Source: Woeseiaceae bacterium (GTDB taxonomy: Bacteria; Pseudomonadota; Gammaproteobacteria; Steroidobacterales; Woeseiaceae). From it: 64,000 nt of DNA. The notes under the pieces are model-generated. The model saw nothing but the letters and a program-made list of their open reading frames with translations. It was not told the origin of the DNA and made no database searches. Position 1 is the stretch's first letter; each line of letters starts with the position of its first letter. Both the position numbers and the translations under genes were made by a program. Location of the stretch: the NCBI GenBank assembly GCA_028289545.1, contig JANQPG010000001.1:1-64000 (forward strand), written 5' to 3'. This document shows positions 43,442-51,967 of the stretch, piece by piece.

Positions 43442-45457
43442 ATGGGGTTAATCGAGAACAGACCCTTTGAAGGGCGGGTAATCGGAGATCGTATCGTCTG
43501 GGAAGGTGCGGGGGAGGTCGCCTGGCTGGAACCTTACGGCCGGGATGCCGTTCGCTTTCGGTCGAGCAAGAGCCTGCGGCTGGATGAGGCGCTGAACTGG
43601 ACGCTGCTCGAGCCGACCACGCCGCACGCAGCGAAAATCTCGGTCGACGATCACAAAGCGATTATTCGTAACGGAAAGATTACGGCGGAGATCAACGGCG
43701 ACGGCGTCGTTCGCTATTTCAACGACAGCGGCGAACAGCTCCTGTCCGAGTTCTGGAAGGATATGCACGTGGGTCACGTGCCGAACCGCAAGGCCAGGGA
43801 GTTCCGGTCGATCGCCAGCGAAGCGTTCGAAATCGATCTCTTCTTTCACGCCAACGAAGGTGAGCATTTCTACGGTCTCGGTCAGGACGCCAATGACTGT
43901 TTCGACCTGAAAGGAACGACCGTAGAGCTGCTGCAGAAGAACACCAAGTGCACGATTCCCTTCGTGTATTCCTCGAAAGGCTACGGATTCATCTGGAACA
44001 ACCCGGCTATCGGCCGGGTCGAGCTGGGCGGCAATCACACCTTGTGGCACGCAAAGGCAGCCAAACAAATCGACTACATTGTGATTGCCGGCGATTCTCC
44101 GGCCGCTGTCATGGAGCGCTACACCGAGTTCACCGGCAGAGCGCCCATGTTGCCGGAGTGGGCGGCGGGCTTCTGGCAGTCCAAGTTGCGCTACGTGACT
44201 CAGGACGAACTGCTGGAGGTTGCCCGCGAGTACAAGCGGCGCGACCTTCCCATTTCAGTGATCGTGGCCGACTACTTCCACTGGAAGCAACAGGGCAACT
44301 GGAAGTTCGATCCCGAATACTGGCCCGATCCCAAGGCAATGGTCGAGGAACTCGACGCAATGGGTATCCGCTTGATGGTCTCGGTCTGGCCCACCGTCGA
44401 TGCGAGAAGCGAAAACTACGAGGCCATGCTGAATCGTAATTTCACGATACGCGCCGAAAAAGGTGTGTCGGTGTTCTTCAACTTCCTGGGCCCGCAGACC
44501 TATTTCGATGCGACGCATCCCGGCGCACGGGAGTTTCTCTGGTCGAAGGTCAGGCAAAACTATTACGACCACGGTATCCGCATGTTCTGGCTGGACGAAG
44601 CCGAACCCGAGATGCGGCCGTACGACTACGACAACGTCCGCTATTATCTCGGCAACGGCCTGGAGGTCAGCAACATTTACCCGTTTTTTTACGCGCAGGC
44701 GTTTTACGACGGCATGCGGGAGCAGGGCGAGGACGACGTCGTCAACCTCGTGCGCTGCGCCTGGCTCGGGAGCCAGCGGCTGGGCGCCGTGCTCTGGTCG
44801 GGCGACATTGAGTCCGAATTCCCGAGCCTCAGGAAGCAGGTCAAGGCGGGTCTAAACGTTGCGATGTGCGGCATCCCTTGGTGGACAACCGATATTGGCG
44901 GCTTCCTGATGGGTGATCCCGAGTGTCCGCAATTCAGGGAGCTGATTGTGCGCTGGTTTCAGTTCGGCGCGTTCTGCCCGATATTCCGCCTGCACGGATT
45001 TCGACTGCCCTACGTCGACACCGACATCAACGACCCAACGGCTTTTTGTCACAGCGGCGGCCCTAACGAGGTCTGGAGCTTCGGCGACGCGGCCTACGAG
45101 ATGATCACCGGCGTCATGGCAATCCGCGAAAGGCTGACGCCGTACATCCTGCAGCAGATGCAGCACGCAGCCGATACCGGCACGCCGGTGATGCGGCCCT
45201 TGTTATATGACTTTCCCTCAGATGAGGCTGTCTACGCCGTCGGCGACCAATACATGTTCGGACCCGACCTGATGGTGGCGCCCGTCGTCGAGGAGGGCGC
45301 GAAGACGCGATCCGTGTATTTCCCGCAAGGCGCGACGTGGACGGATGCACGGACGGGCGAGAAGATCCGGGGGGGCGTTGTGCACGAAGTCGATGCACCC
45401 CTCAGCGTAATCCCCCTGTTCCTGCGCGACGATTCGGAGTTGCCCATTTACGCCTGA
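43442..45457 (+). CDS. GH31 alpha-glycosidase, cytosolic
   Basis: 671 residues without signal peptide. GH31 catalytic blocks: nucleophile D385 in MFWLDEAEPE and acid/base D455 in LWSGDIESEF; YGLGQDAND, GFWQSKLRY and FGAFCPIFRLHG are further family segments. The WLDEAEPE form is common in the α-xylosidase/α-glucosidase branch. Substrate specificity is not set by these motifs; an α-glucoside or α-xyloside is likely. Being under the shared operator, it may remove a sugar from the compound that this regulon breaks down. AGGGA lies just before the ATG. Confidence 0.9.
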   Translation: MGLIENRPFEGRVIGDRIVWEGAGEVAWLEPYGRDAVRFRSSKSLRLDEALNWTLLEPTTPHAAKISVDDHKAIIRNGKITAEINGDGVVRYFNDSGEQLLSEFWKDMHVGHVPNRKAREFRSIASEAFEIDLFFHANEGEHFYGLGQDANDCFDLKGTTVELLQKNTKCTIPFVYSSKGYGFIWNNPAIGRVELGGNHTLWHAKAAKQIDYIVIAGDSPAAVMERYTEFTGRAPMLPEWAAGFWQSKLRYVTQDELLEVAREYKRRDLPISVIVADYFHWKQQGNWKFDPEYWPDPKAMVEELDAMGIRLMVSVWPTVDARSENYEAMLNRNFTIRAEKGVSVFFNFLGPQTYFDATHPGAREFLWSKVRQNYYDHGIRMFWLDEAEPEMRPYDYDNVRYYLGNGLEVSNIYPFFYAQAFYDGMREQGEDDVVNLVRCAWLGSQRLGAVLWSGDIESEFPSLRKQVKAGLNVAMCGIPWWTTDIGGFLMGDPECPQFRELIVRWFQFGAFCPIFRLHGFRLPYVDTDINDPTAFCHSGGPNEVWSFGDAAYEMITGVMAIRERLTPYILQQMQHAADTGTPVMRPLLYDFPSDEAVYAVGDQYMFGPDLMVAPVVEEGAKTRSVYFPQGATWTDARTGEKIRGGVVHEVDAPLSVIPLFLRDDSELPIYA

Positions 45458-45486
45458 GCAAGTTGCGGTTGGCCCATTCGGCGCGG

Positions 45487-45515
45487 TTGACATTATCACA
45501 AAATGTGATCACAAT
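45487..45515 (+). promoter_or_regulatory. Regulon operator 4 with promoter, ahead of TonB receptor
   Basis: TTATCACAAAATGTGATCA at 45493-45511. TTGACA (45487-45492) is a perfect -35; CACAAT at 45510-45515 is a possible -10 after 17 nt. The palindrome sits between them. 71 nt before the receptor start. Confidence 0.78.
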
Positions 45516-45582
45516 AATTCATCACGAATAAGATCGTGGTGCCTACACACGTACGCGCTCTTGACCGACTCGGGGGAGATTG

Positions 45583-47868
45583 ATGAAGGATCTAAGCAAG
45601 TCAACTCGGCAGGCTGCCCATGCCGTTTGCATTTTGTTGTTGTCGGCCGCAGCGATGCTGGCAACCGCTCTGCCGGCCTACTCTCAGGACGCTCTGGAAA
45701 TAGAAGAGATCGTCGTGACGGCACAGAAACGCGAGCAATCGCTACAGGACGTGCCGATTTCGATTACGGCGTTTACCGGCGAGGACATCCAGGAGAACGG
45801 CTGGTCCTCACCCGTCGACATCATTGCAAAGACACCAAACGTCAACGCGTACTCGGTCTTCGGCAATGCGTTCCCGATTTTCTGGATTCGCGGGATCGGC
45901 ACGAGCGACCAGGCACACGGCGCAAACAGTCCGGTTGGCATGTACGCCAACGAGATCTACCACAGTTCGCTCGTCGGGCAGGGTTTTGCGCTGTTCGATC
46001 TCGAACGCGTCGAAGTGCTGCGCGGCCCGCAGGGCACGCTATGGGGTAAGAACACAACCGGCGGGGCAATAAACTTCATCTCGAAGCTGCCCGGTGACGA
46101 ACTCGAGAGCAACATACTCGGCGAGTTCGGTCTCTACAATGACGACACTCCGGTGTACAAGATCGAAGGTGGTGTCTCTTTACCGCTTTCCGACACGCTG
46201 AGCGCCCGGATCGCGGTCAAATCGCACCAGCGCGACGACTGGATAACGAACGAGATCAAGGACGGCCGCGGGCCGCAGAGCGAAGAGGGCCTGGACGGCG
46301 TCAGCGAATTTGCCGGCCGGACGACCCTGTTGTGGACACCCAGCGATGAGTTCGACGCCGTATTCCGTGCAACGATAGGCCGTCGCGACGGCGATCATGT
46401 GCCGCTGCATTTCGAGGCCCTCGACAATCCGGACTCCTTCGTGCGTCACGGCGGTTATGACGAGAACCCGGCCATCGACGTCGTCAGCCAGGACCGGCGG
46501 TCTCCCGAGAAAGTCGAATACGAGAACGTCTCGCTGCACCTGAACTGGAATCGGGAATGGGGCTCCATTACCTCGATCAGCGGATACGTTCACGCGTTCT
46601 ACAATCAGGATGCCGACGTTGACGGCACGCCGCGTGACGGTCTTTTCGGTCCTTTCGAGGCTGATTCCGAGCAGTTCTCGCAGGAGGTTCGTGTGGCTTT
46701 CGACGCCGGGGACAACGCGAACGTGATTGTCGGCGCCTACTATTTCACCGAGGGCATGGACGGTTTCAACTGGTTCCTGACCGGCTCGGACCTGGGGCCG
46801 AATGCCTCGGCCGCGGGATGTTGCGAGAACTCCGGGTTCGGCAACATAGAGCAGCGCGATCGCAACAGTTTTGCGGTCTTCGGCTCGCTCGACTACCAGC
46901 TCAGCGACAGGCTGAACCTGAACGTTGGCGCACGCTATACCGAGGATGAAGAGGACTGGGCTTTCCAGCAGCTTTTCTGGGTCTTCGAGGGTTCGCGGTT
47001 CAACGACGGTGTGCCCGATTCCAACAGCGCGGTAGAGCTGTTCGATTCAGGTAGGCTCAGCGAGAAATGGGACGAAATCACCGGCGACATCTCGCTGACC
47101 TATGCACTCACCGACGACGTCAACGTCTACATCAAGTACGCTCGCGGCTACCTGTCCGGTAACCACGTCCTGCCATTCACCGGGACATTCTTCAGCGTAG
47201 TCGAGCCGGAGCAGATCGACTCCTTCGAGTTCGGTACCAAGGGCACCTATCTCGACGGCCGCCTGCAGGCGAACGCAGCAATCTTCTACTACGACTACAA
47301 GAACGTGCAGGTGTCGCGCGGCACTACCGAGCCGACACAGGGCGGTTTCATTTCGCTCCGCGAAAACGCAGCAGAGGCAACGGTTCGCGGACTCGAGCTG
47401 GACGTGACCTTCCTGCCGTCCGAGAACTGGTTGATACGTACGGGTCTCGGCTACACCGACACCGAGTTTGACGAGTTCATCTCGGTGCTCGCTGGCGGTA
47501 ACATCGACTACTCGGGACAGGAATTCCCGAACGTTCCCGAAACGACCGCCTATCTCGACGTGCGCTACAACCAGCCGCTTGCAAGCGGTGCGTCGGTGGA
47601 GATTGCGACGGACTGGAATTACTCAGACGACTATTTTGTCGACCTGAACTATTTCCCGGACAACATTGGTGAATCGCGCACACTCGGCAACCTGTACCTG
47701 CGCTATCACTCGCCGGATCAGAAATGGACTGCCTCCCTGTTCATGCGCAACGTTGCCGACAAGGAATACGTCGTCAATCGCCGGGATTTTTCCAACGCGC
47801 TTGAAGGTAATCTTGTGATCTACGGCGAGCCGCGCGTGATTGGCGTCTCGCTGGGACTGAATTTCTGA
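45583..47868 (+). CDS. TonB-dependent receptor, siderophore/vitamin-like subtype
   Basis: 761 residues. Signal peptide ending LPAYSQD near residue 35, TonB box/plug beginning EEIVVTAQKREQSLQDVPISITAF, VEVLRGPQGTLWGKNTTGGAINFISK in the plug, and barrel ending GVSLGLNF. This is the subtype widespread in sphingomonad- and Woeseia-like genomes, different from the two carbohydrate receptors of the alginate locus. Under the shared operator it is the likely outer-membrane entry for the regulon's substrate. The ATG at 45583 follows GGGGGAG. Confidence 0.92.
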   Translation: MKDLSKSTRQAAHAVCILLLSAAAMLATALPAYSQDALEIEEIVVTAQKREQSLQDVPISITAFTGEDIQENGWSSPVDIIAKTPNVNAYSVFGNAFPIFWIRGIGTSDQAHGANSPVGMYANEIYHSSLVGQGFALFDLERVEVLRGPQGTLWGKNTTGGAINFISKLPGDELESNILGEFGLYNDDTPVYKIEGGVSLPLSDTLSARIAVKSHQRDDWITNEIKDGRGPQSEEGLDGVSEFAGRTTLLWTPSDEFDAVFRATIGRRDGDHVPLHFEALDNPDSFVRHGGYDENPAIDVVSQDRRSPEKVEYENVSLHLNWNREWGSITSISGYVHAFYNQDADVDGTPRDGLFGPFEADSEQFSQEVRVAFDAGDNANVIVGAYYFTEGMDGFNWFLTGSDLGPNASAAGCCENSGFGNIEQRDRNSFAVFGSLDYQLSDRLNLNVGARYTEDEEDWAFQQLFWVFEGSRFNDGVPDSNSAVELFDSGRLSEKWDEITGDISLTYALTDDVNVYIKYARGYLSGNHVLPFTGTFFSVVEPEQIDSFEFGTKGTYLDGRLQANAAIFYYDYKNVQVSRGTTEPTQGGFISLRENAAEATVRGLELDVTFLPSENWLIRTGLGYTDTEFDEFISVLAGGNIDYSGQEFPNVPETTAYLDVRYNQPLASGASVEIATDWNYSDDYFVDLNYFPDNIGESRTLGNLYLRYHSPDQKWTASLFMRNVADKEYVVNRRDFSNALEGNLVIYGEPRVIGVSLGLNF

Positions 47869-47920
47869 GAACGAGTGGCTTAGAATTTCATTCCACCCGT
47901 GATTAAAGGGGAGGTATTAT

Positions 47921-47951
47921 GCGGGCCCTGAACCCCTGGGCCCGCTTTTTT
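47921..47951 (+). terminator. Rho-independent terminator after TonB receptor
   Basis: GCGGGCCC / GGGCCCGC stem of 8 bp with a 9-nt loop and six T residues (47946-47951). Ends the receptor transcript; the SDR start at 47969 lies close behind, so its promoter must be nearby or read-through occurs. Confidence 0.92.
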
Positions 47952-47968
47952 CCATCCCGGAACAATCC

Positions 47969-48742
47969 ATGGCATCGAACAAGATTGCACTGATAACCGG
48001 GGCTGGCCAGGGTATAGGCCTGGCGATTGCCGAGTCGCTCGCGGAGCAGGGTATTGCCGTCGCCATTGCCGATCTGGACGGCGACAGGGCCGACGCCTCC
48101 GCGCAAGCCATCGCCGACAAGGGCCTGAATGCGGTCGGCGTGCAAATGGATGTGGCGAATCCGGACAGCATTACGGCGGGCGTGGAGGGTGTCGTCGGTG
48201 CGCTTGGACCGCCGACGATTCTCGTCAACAATGCAGGCGTGTACCGGGGTGGGCCTACGCTGGAACTGTCTCTGGACACCTGGCACACCCTGATCGACAT
48301 CATACTGACGGGCCCAATGCTGCTGGTTAAGGCCGTTGCGCCGTTCATGATCGAGGCTCGCTTCGGCCGCATCATCAACATGGGGTCACTGGTCAGCCAT
48401 ACGGCATTTGGCGAAGACCTGGCTTACTGTGTTGCCAAGACGGGTGTCATCGGCTTCACTCGCTCGCTCGCGGCAGAGTTCGCAAAACACCAGGTCTGCG
48501 TCAACGCCGTCTGTCCCGGCAACATAATGACTGACCTCTTGAAGGAGGGTGGTCGTTCGTTCGAGAAAAGGGATGGGCTCGAAGCGGATAGCTGGCTCAA
48601 GGAGCGGCACAAGTCCATTCCCCTGGGCCGGATCGGCGAACCCGATGATGTTGCCAGGCTGGTCCGGTTCCTTTGCAGCGACGACGCGGATTACATTACG
48701 GGTCAGACCATGACGATCAACGGAGGGCTCTACTATCTGTGA
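47969..48742 (+). CDS. Short-chain dehydrogenase/reductase
   Basis: 257 residues. ITGAGQGIGLA binding motif near residue 10, NNAGVY, catalytic serine in INMGSLVSH and YCVAKTG (Tyr and Lys), end ITGQTMTINGGLYYL. Oxidises or reduces an alcohol/ketone with NAD(P). No copy of the shared palindrome precedes it and a strong terminator lies 17 nt upstream, so its expression is unclear. Substrate unknown. Confidence 0.85.
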   Translation: MASNKIALITGAGQGIGLAIAESLAEQGIAVAIADLDGDRADASAQAIADKGLNAVGVQMDVANPDSITAGVEGVVGALGPPTILVNNAGVYRGGPTLELSLDTWHTLIDIILTGPMLLVKAVAPFMIEARFGRIINMGSLVSHTAFGEDLAYCVAKTGVIGFTRSLAAEFAKHQVCVNAVCPGNIMTDLLKEGGRSFEKRDGLEADSWLKERHKSIPLGRIGEPDDVARLVRFLCSDDADYITGQTMTINGGLYYL

Positions 48743-48768
48743 TTGTTCGTTGGCATGATCGCAACTTC

Positions 48769-48819
48769 TAATAACAGATTGTTGTTATTACTTGTAATCT
48801 CTTACATTACCATTGTAAG
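48769..48819 (+). promoter_or_regulatory. Three overlapping dyads in the GntR/FCD gene promoter
   Basis: TAATAACA / TGTTATTA (8-bp arms, 6-nt spacer, 48769-48790), TGTAA-TCTC-TTACA (48793-48806) and CTTACA / TGTAAG (48801-48819). TGTAA...TTACA dyads are common for GntR-family autoregulation. They are not copies of the TGATCACA palindrome, though TGTRAT half-sites are related. Confidence 0.5.
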
Positions 48820-48866
48820 TTTGTTAACGAAGGCAATTCTTTAGTGCCGCCATAAACAGGCAAGTC

Positions 48867-49580
48867 ATGCCCAAGACGAAGAAAGCAACAAGCAAGCCTT
48901 CAACCGGACGAAGCAGCGGCCCGATACACGATCTCGTTTACAAGGAGATCCGTTACAGCCTCATGGTGGGTACTTTCGCACCCGGTGAGAAAGTCAGCCT
49001 GCGGAGCCTTGCTGAGCAGGTCGGCACGAGTCTGACCCCGGTTCGCGGCGCCGTTAACAGGCTGATCGCGGAAGGTGCGTTCGAGGTATTGCCGAATCGC
49101 TGGGTTGTCATTCCTCCGATGACCGAGGATAAGTTCGAAGAGATTACGCACTGGCGGATCGAACTCGAGACGGAGGCGACCCGGCTTGCCACGAAGAACA
49201 TCGACGCAGCGCTGTTGACGAAAATCAGCAAAATAAACGCGGATATGGTGCGTTCGGTAAAAGAGACCGGGGACCGCACGGCGCTGCTGGACTATAACTA
49301 TCAGTTCCACTTCGCCATCTATCGGGCGTCCGAATCGAAAATCCTGTTGCCCATGATCGAAAGCCTGTGGCTGCAGGCCGGGCCCTTCACCTATTATTCG
49401 TTGTCTTCGCCACGGGACCTGTGGAACGCGAAGTTTCATCGCGAGGTCATCAAGGCGCTGAAAGCCGGCGATGCCAACGCGGCCGCGGTGGCAATCAAAC
49501 GGGACATCGTCAACACGGCCGAGTTTCTCAAGCAGCAAGGCCAGTTTGGCCAGCCGAAACTGCGCCGCGTCGTTCGATAG
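48867..49580 (+). CDS. GntR-family regulator with FCD domain, candidate master of the regulon
   Basis: 237 residues. Winged helix at about 18-90 (LVYKEIRYSLMVGTFAPGEKVSLRSLAEQVGTSLTPVRGAVNRL), FCD effector domain at about 95-225 with YQFHFAIYRAS and KFHREVIKAL carrying the metal-site histidines. It sits between the SDR and the aldehyde dehydrogenase, in the middle of seven units sharing a palindrome, so it is the obvious candidate to bind it. Its own promoter has different dyads, which leaves room for another regulator outside the window. Confidence 0.88.
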   Translation: MPKTKKATSKPSTGRSSGPIHDLVYKEIRYSLMVGTFAPGEKVSLRSLAEQVGTSLTPVRGAVNRLIAEGAFEVLPNRWVVIPPMTEDKFEEITHWRIELETEATRLATKNIDAALLTKISKINADMVRSVKETGDRTALLDYNYQFHFAIYRASESKILLPMIESLWLQAGPFTYYSLSSPRDLWNAKFHREVIKALKAGDANAAAVAIKRDIVNTAEFLKQQGQFGQPKLRRVVR

Positions 49581-49680
49581 CCCGTTCGACAGTCTATCGT
49601 CCGTCCCTGTACCCGCCGCGGACTTCTCCGCAAACCTCGTTACCGGTGTTTCTCCCAAAGTGTTCGCTGCGCCGTGGCGC

Positions 49681-49716
49681 TTGACAGCATCCTGAAAGGG
49701 TCACAAAATGTGATCA
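49681..49716 (+). promoter_or_regulatory. Regulon operator 5 with promoter, ahead of aldehyde dehydrogenase
   Basis: GGGTCACAAAATGTGATCA at 49698-49716, a complete right half with a weaker left half. TTGACA at 49681-49686 could be the -35, with CAAAAT (49704-49709) as -10 inside the palindrome. Only 18 nt before the start codon. Confidence 0.75.
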
Positions 49717-49734
49717 CAAAAAGGATTTGAAGCC

Positions 49735-51162
49735 ATGGCAAAGACACTCAAATTATGCATCGACGGCCAGTGGCGCGAGGGGGGCGACGGCGAGGTCATG
49801 CCGGTCGTCAATCCCGCGACCGAAGAAGTCGTAGCCAACCTTTGTATGGCGAGTGCGGCCGATCTCAATGATGTCCTGGACTCGGCACTGCGCGGCTTCG
49901 AGGTGTGGAGGAGCGTATCACCGGCCGAGCGGGCGGCGCACATCCGCGGTGTTGCTTCCCTCTTGCGGGAGAGAATCGAGCAGATTGCAAAGACGCTAAC
50001 CATCGAACAGGGAAAGACGCTGAGTCAGTCCAGATGGGAGGTGGCCGGCACAGCCGCATACTTCGATGATCTGGCAAGCTGGGCCGAACGTGTTTACGGT
50101 CGGCTGGTCTCGCAGGACGGCCTGGGTATTACGCGTTCGATCGTCTACGAACCCATTGGCCCGACCTTTGCCGTTGCACCCTGGAATCTGCCCGCAATGT
50201 TGCCAGGCCGCAAAATAGCGACGGCCCTGGCAGCGGGTTGCTCCGTTGTGGTCAAGCCAGCCAAGGAAACGCCCGAGACAGCATACCTGATCGTCCAGTG
50301 TTGCAAGGACGCCGGTATTCCCGATGGTGTGGTGAACGCCATCTCGGGATCGTCGAGCGCAATATCCGATACGTTGATCTCATCGTCAGTCATACGCAAG
50401 GTTTCGTTTACCGGCTCGACAGGCGTCGGCAAGCAGCTTGCGCAGCTGTGCGGTCTGCATATGAAAAAGGCGACGATGGAACTCGGAGGGCATGCCCCGG
50501 TAATCGTATGCGCGGACAGCGATGTCGAAGACGTCATCGACTTGACCGTTGCCGGCCGCTACTCAAATGCCGGCCAGTCCTGTATTGCGCCGACGCGGTT
50601 TTTTGTCGAACGCGCGTCTTACGAGCGGTTCGTCGAAGCTTTCAGCGCCAGGGTAAAGGCGATGAAGGTGGGTAACGGGCTGGACAACGTGGACATGGGC
50701 CCTCTTACGTCGGCGCGCCGCATCCCGGTGATGGAGGGTCTCGTTGCGGACGCCAAAGAGCACGGCGCAACGGTCACGGCGGGCGGCAAGCGTATCGAAG
50801 GCAAGGGCTACTTTTTTGAGCCGACCGTATTGCGCGACGTACCGGATACTGCGGAGATCATGTTTGAGGAGCCATTCGGGCCGATAACGCCGATCGACGC
50901 CTTCGACGACCTCGACGAGGTCATTGCGCGAGCCAACAGCACACCCTACGGACTCTCTTCGTATGTGTTTACGGAGTCGCTATCGGTCGCGGGCTATCTA
51001 TCCCGGAATGTGGAGGCCGGGATGGTGGGTGTGAATTCGCTCAACGCGGCTGCACCGCCGGTGCCGTTCGGCGGTGTCCGGGACAGCGGCATCGGACGTG
51101 AGGGCTCGATGGAAGGAGTGCTCGAGTCCATGGTGACGAAGACGATTAGTACGTCGATTTAG
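49735..51162 (+). CDS. Aldehyde dehydrogenase, succinate-semialdehyde/glycolaldehyde type
   Basis: 475 residues. Asn in FAVAPWNLPAM, Glu in MELGGHAPVIV and the nucleophile Cys in SNAGQSCIAPTRF; EPFGPITPIDAFDD and GVNSLNAAAPPVPFGGVRDSGIGREG near the end are typical of the NAD(P)-dependent semialdehyde group (GabD/AldA/HpaE-like). Cytosolic. Under the shared operator it should oxidise an aldehyde intermediate of the pathway. A terminator-like repeat starts at its stop. Confidence 0.9.
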   Translation: MAKTLKLCIDGQWREGGDGEVMPVVNPATEEVVANLCMASAADLNDVLDSALRGFEVWRSVSPAERAAHIRGVASLLRERIEQIAKTLTIEQGKTLSQSRWEVAGTAAYFDDLASWAERVYGRLVSQDGLGITRSIVYEPIGPTFAVAPWNLPAMLPGRKIATALAAGCSVVVKPAKETPETAYLIVQCCKDAGIPDGVVNAISGSSSAISDTLISSSVIRKVSFTGSTGVGKQLAQLCGLHMKKATMELGGHAPVIVCADSDVEDVIDLTVAGRYSNAGQSCIAPTRFFVERASYERFVEAFSARVKAMKVGNGLDNVDMGPLTSARRIPVMEGLVADAKEHGATVTAGGKRIEGKGYFFEPTVLRDVPDTAEIMFEEPFGPITPIDAFDDLDEVIARANSTPYGLSSYVFTESLSVAGYLSRNVEAGMVGVNSLNAAAPPVPFGGVRDSGIGREGSMEGVLESMVTKTISTSI

Positions 51163-51203
51163 TGGGCCGCTCTGAAAGCGAAGGAATTTATCAAGCGGCC
51201 CAC
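51162..51203. terminator. Inverted repeat between convergent genes
   Basis: GTGGGCCGCT (51162-51171) and AGCGGCCCAC (51194-51203), a perfect 10-bp stem with a 22-nt loop between the aldehyde dehydrogenase stop and the minus-strand gene end at 51218. No T run. Confidence 0.5.
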
Positions 51204-51217
51204 GAGGGCACCTCGGT

Positions 51218-51967
51218 TTAGCCGTCCGGTCGAGCGCTTGCCGTTGTCCAGCGTCCGGTTCTCGTGTGAAAACCGGTGACAAAGTCGTTGCCCGCTTTAT
51301 CCTCGCCGTTGACGAGCCACAACGGCATTTTCATGTAGTTGACCCACGGATAACGTTCGGTCAGCTGTACGTGTTTGGGGTGCAGCGGATCGCGTTCGTA
51401 GAGTCGTTGTGCAGGGAAGTAGCGCACGACGTATTCGAAGCCGCCGGAGTCGTTCGCGGCCGGGGATCGGTAATCGAGGTTGGCCGCGTGGATCAGGACC
51501 TGTCCTCGGCAATATTCGATCCCGGCGGACTCGTGGCGGCGGTACTCGAACGTCCGGGGCGCGTCGCTGCCGAACGGCAACCGCACAACCAGTCCGTTGG
51601 GGCGATCGAGCGGGAAAAACTGATCGTCGTTCCGCCACCTCGGTTCGTCAAACTCCGTTAGCGCCGGGTTCGGAACGATCTGGCTGTCGAAGAGCACAAT
51701 ATCGTCGCCCATCAATAAAGACAGGACCTCGATCAGGACAGGCGCCTGACAAACGTCCAGCAACTGCCAGCTGTCGACATTAACGGCGGCGCGGCTCCAG
51801 GGGTTGTGCAGCTCCCAGAAAACCCAGGGCCGGTTCGACGTGCCCGAGGCCGAGATGGCGGCACGTTGTTGCTCCAGCAGGCTCGACCAGGCATCCGCTT
51901 CTGCAATGCCGGTAACGATACAGCCGTCGCGCCGATAGTCCTCGATCACGTTAGACGGCGCTGACAA
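51218..51967 (-). CDS. PhyH-like protein with altered metal site
   Basis: About 249 residues. The pattern DDIVLFDSQIV...WRNDDQFFPLDRPNGLVVRLPF and RGQVLIHAANLDYRSPAANDSGGFEYVVRYFP resembles phytanoyl-CoA dioxygenase-type folds. Where these have WHxD and a later histidine before RSxxN, this protein has WRND and LDYRS, so the iron-binding histidines seem lost. It may be non-catalytic, use another site, or my alignment is wrong. TTG start overlapping the GTPase gene by 17 nt; GTG at 51949 is an alternative. The similarity is weak. Confidence 0.5.
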   Translation of the reverse strand: MSAPSNVIEDYRRDGCIVTGIAEADAWSSLLEQQRAAISASGTSNRPWVFWELHNPWSRAAVNVDSWQLLDVCQAPVLIEVLSLLMGDDIVLFDSQIVPNPALTEFDEPRWRNDDQFFPLDRPNGLVVRLPFGSDAPRTFEYRRHESAGIEYCRGQVLIHAANLDYRSPAANDSGGFEYVVRYFPAQRLYERDPLHPKHVQLTERYPWVNYMKMPLWLVNGEDKAGNDFVTGFHTRTGRWTTASARPDG

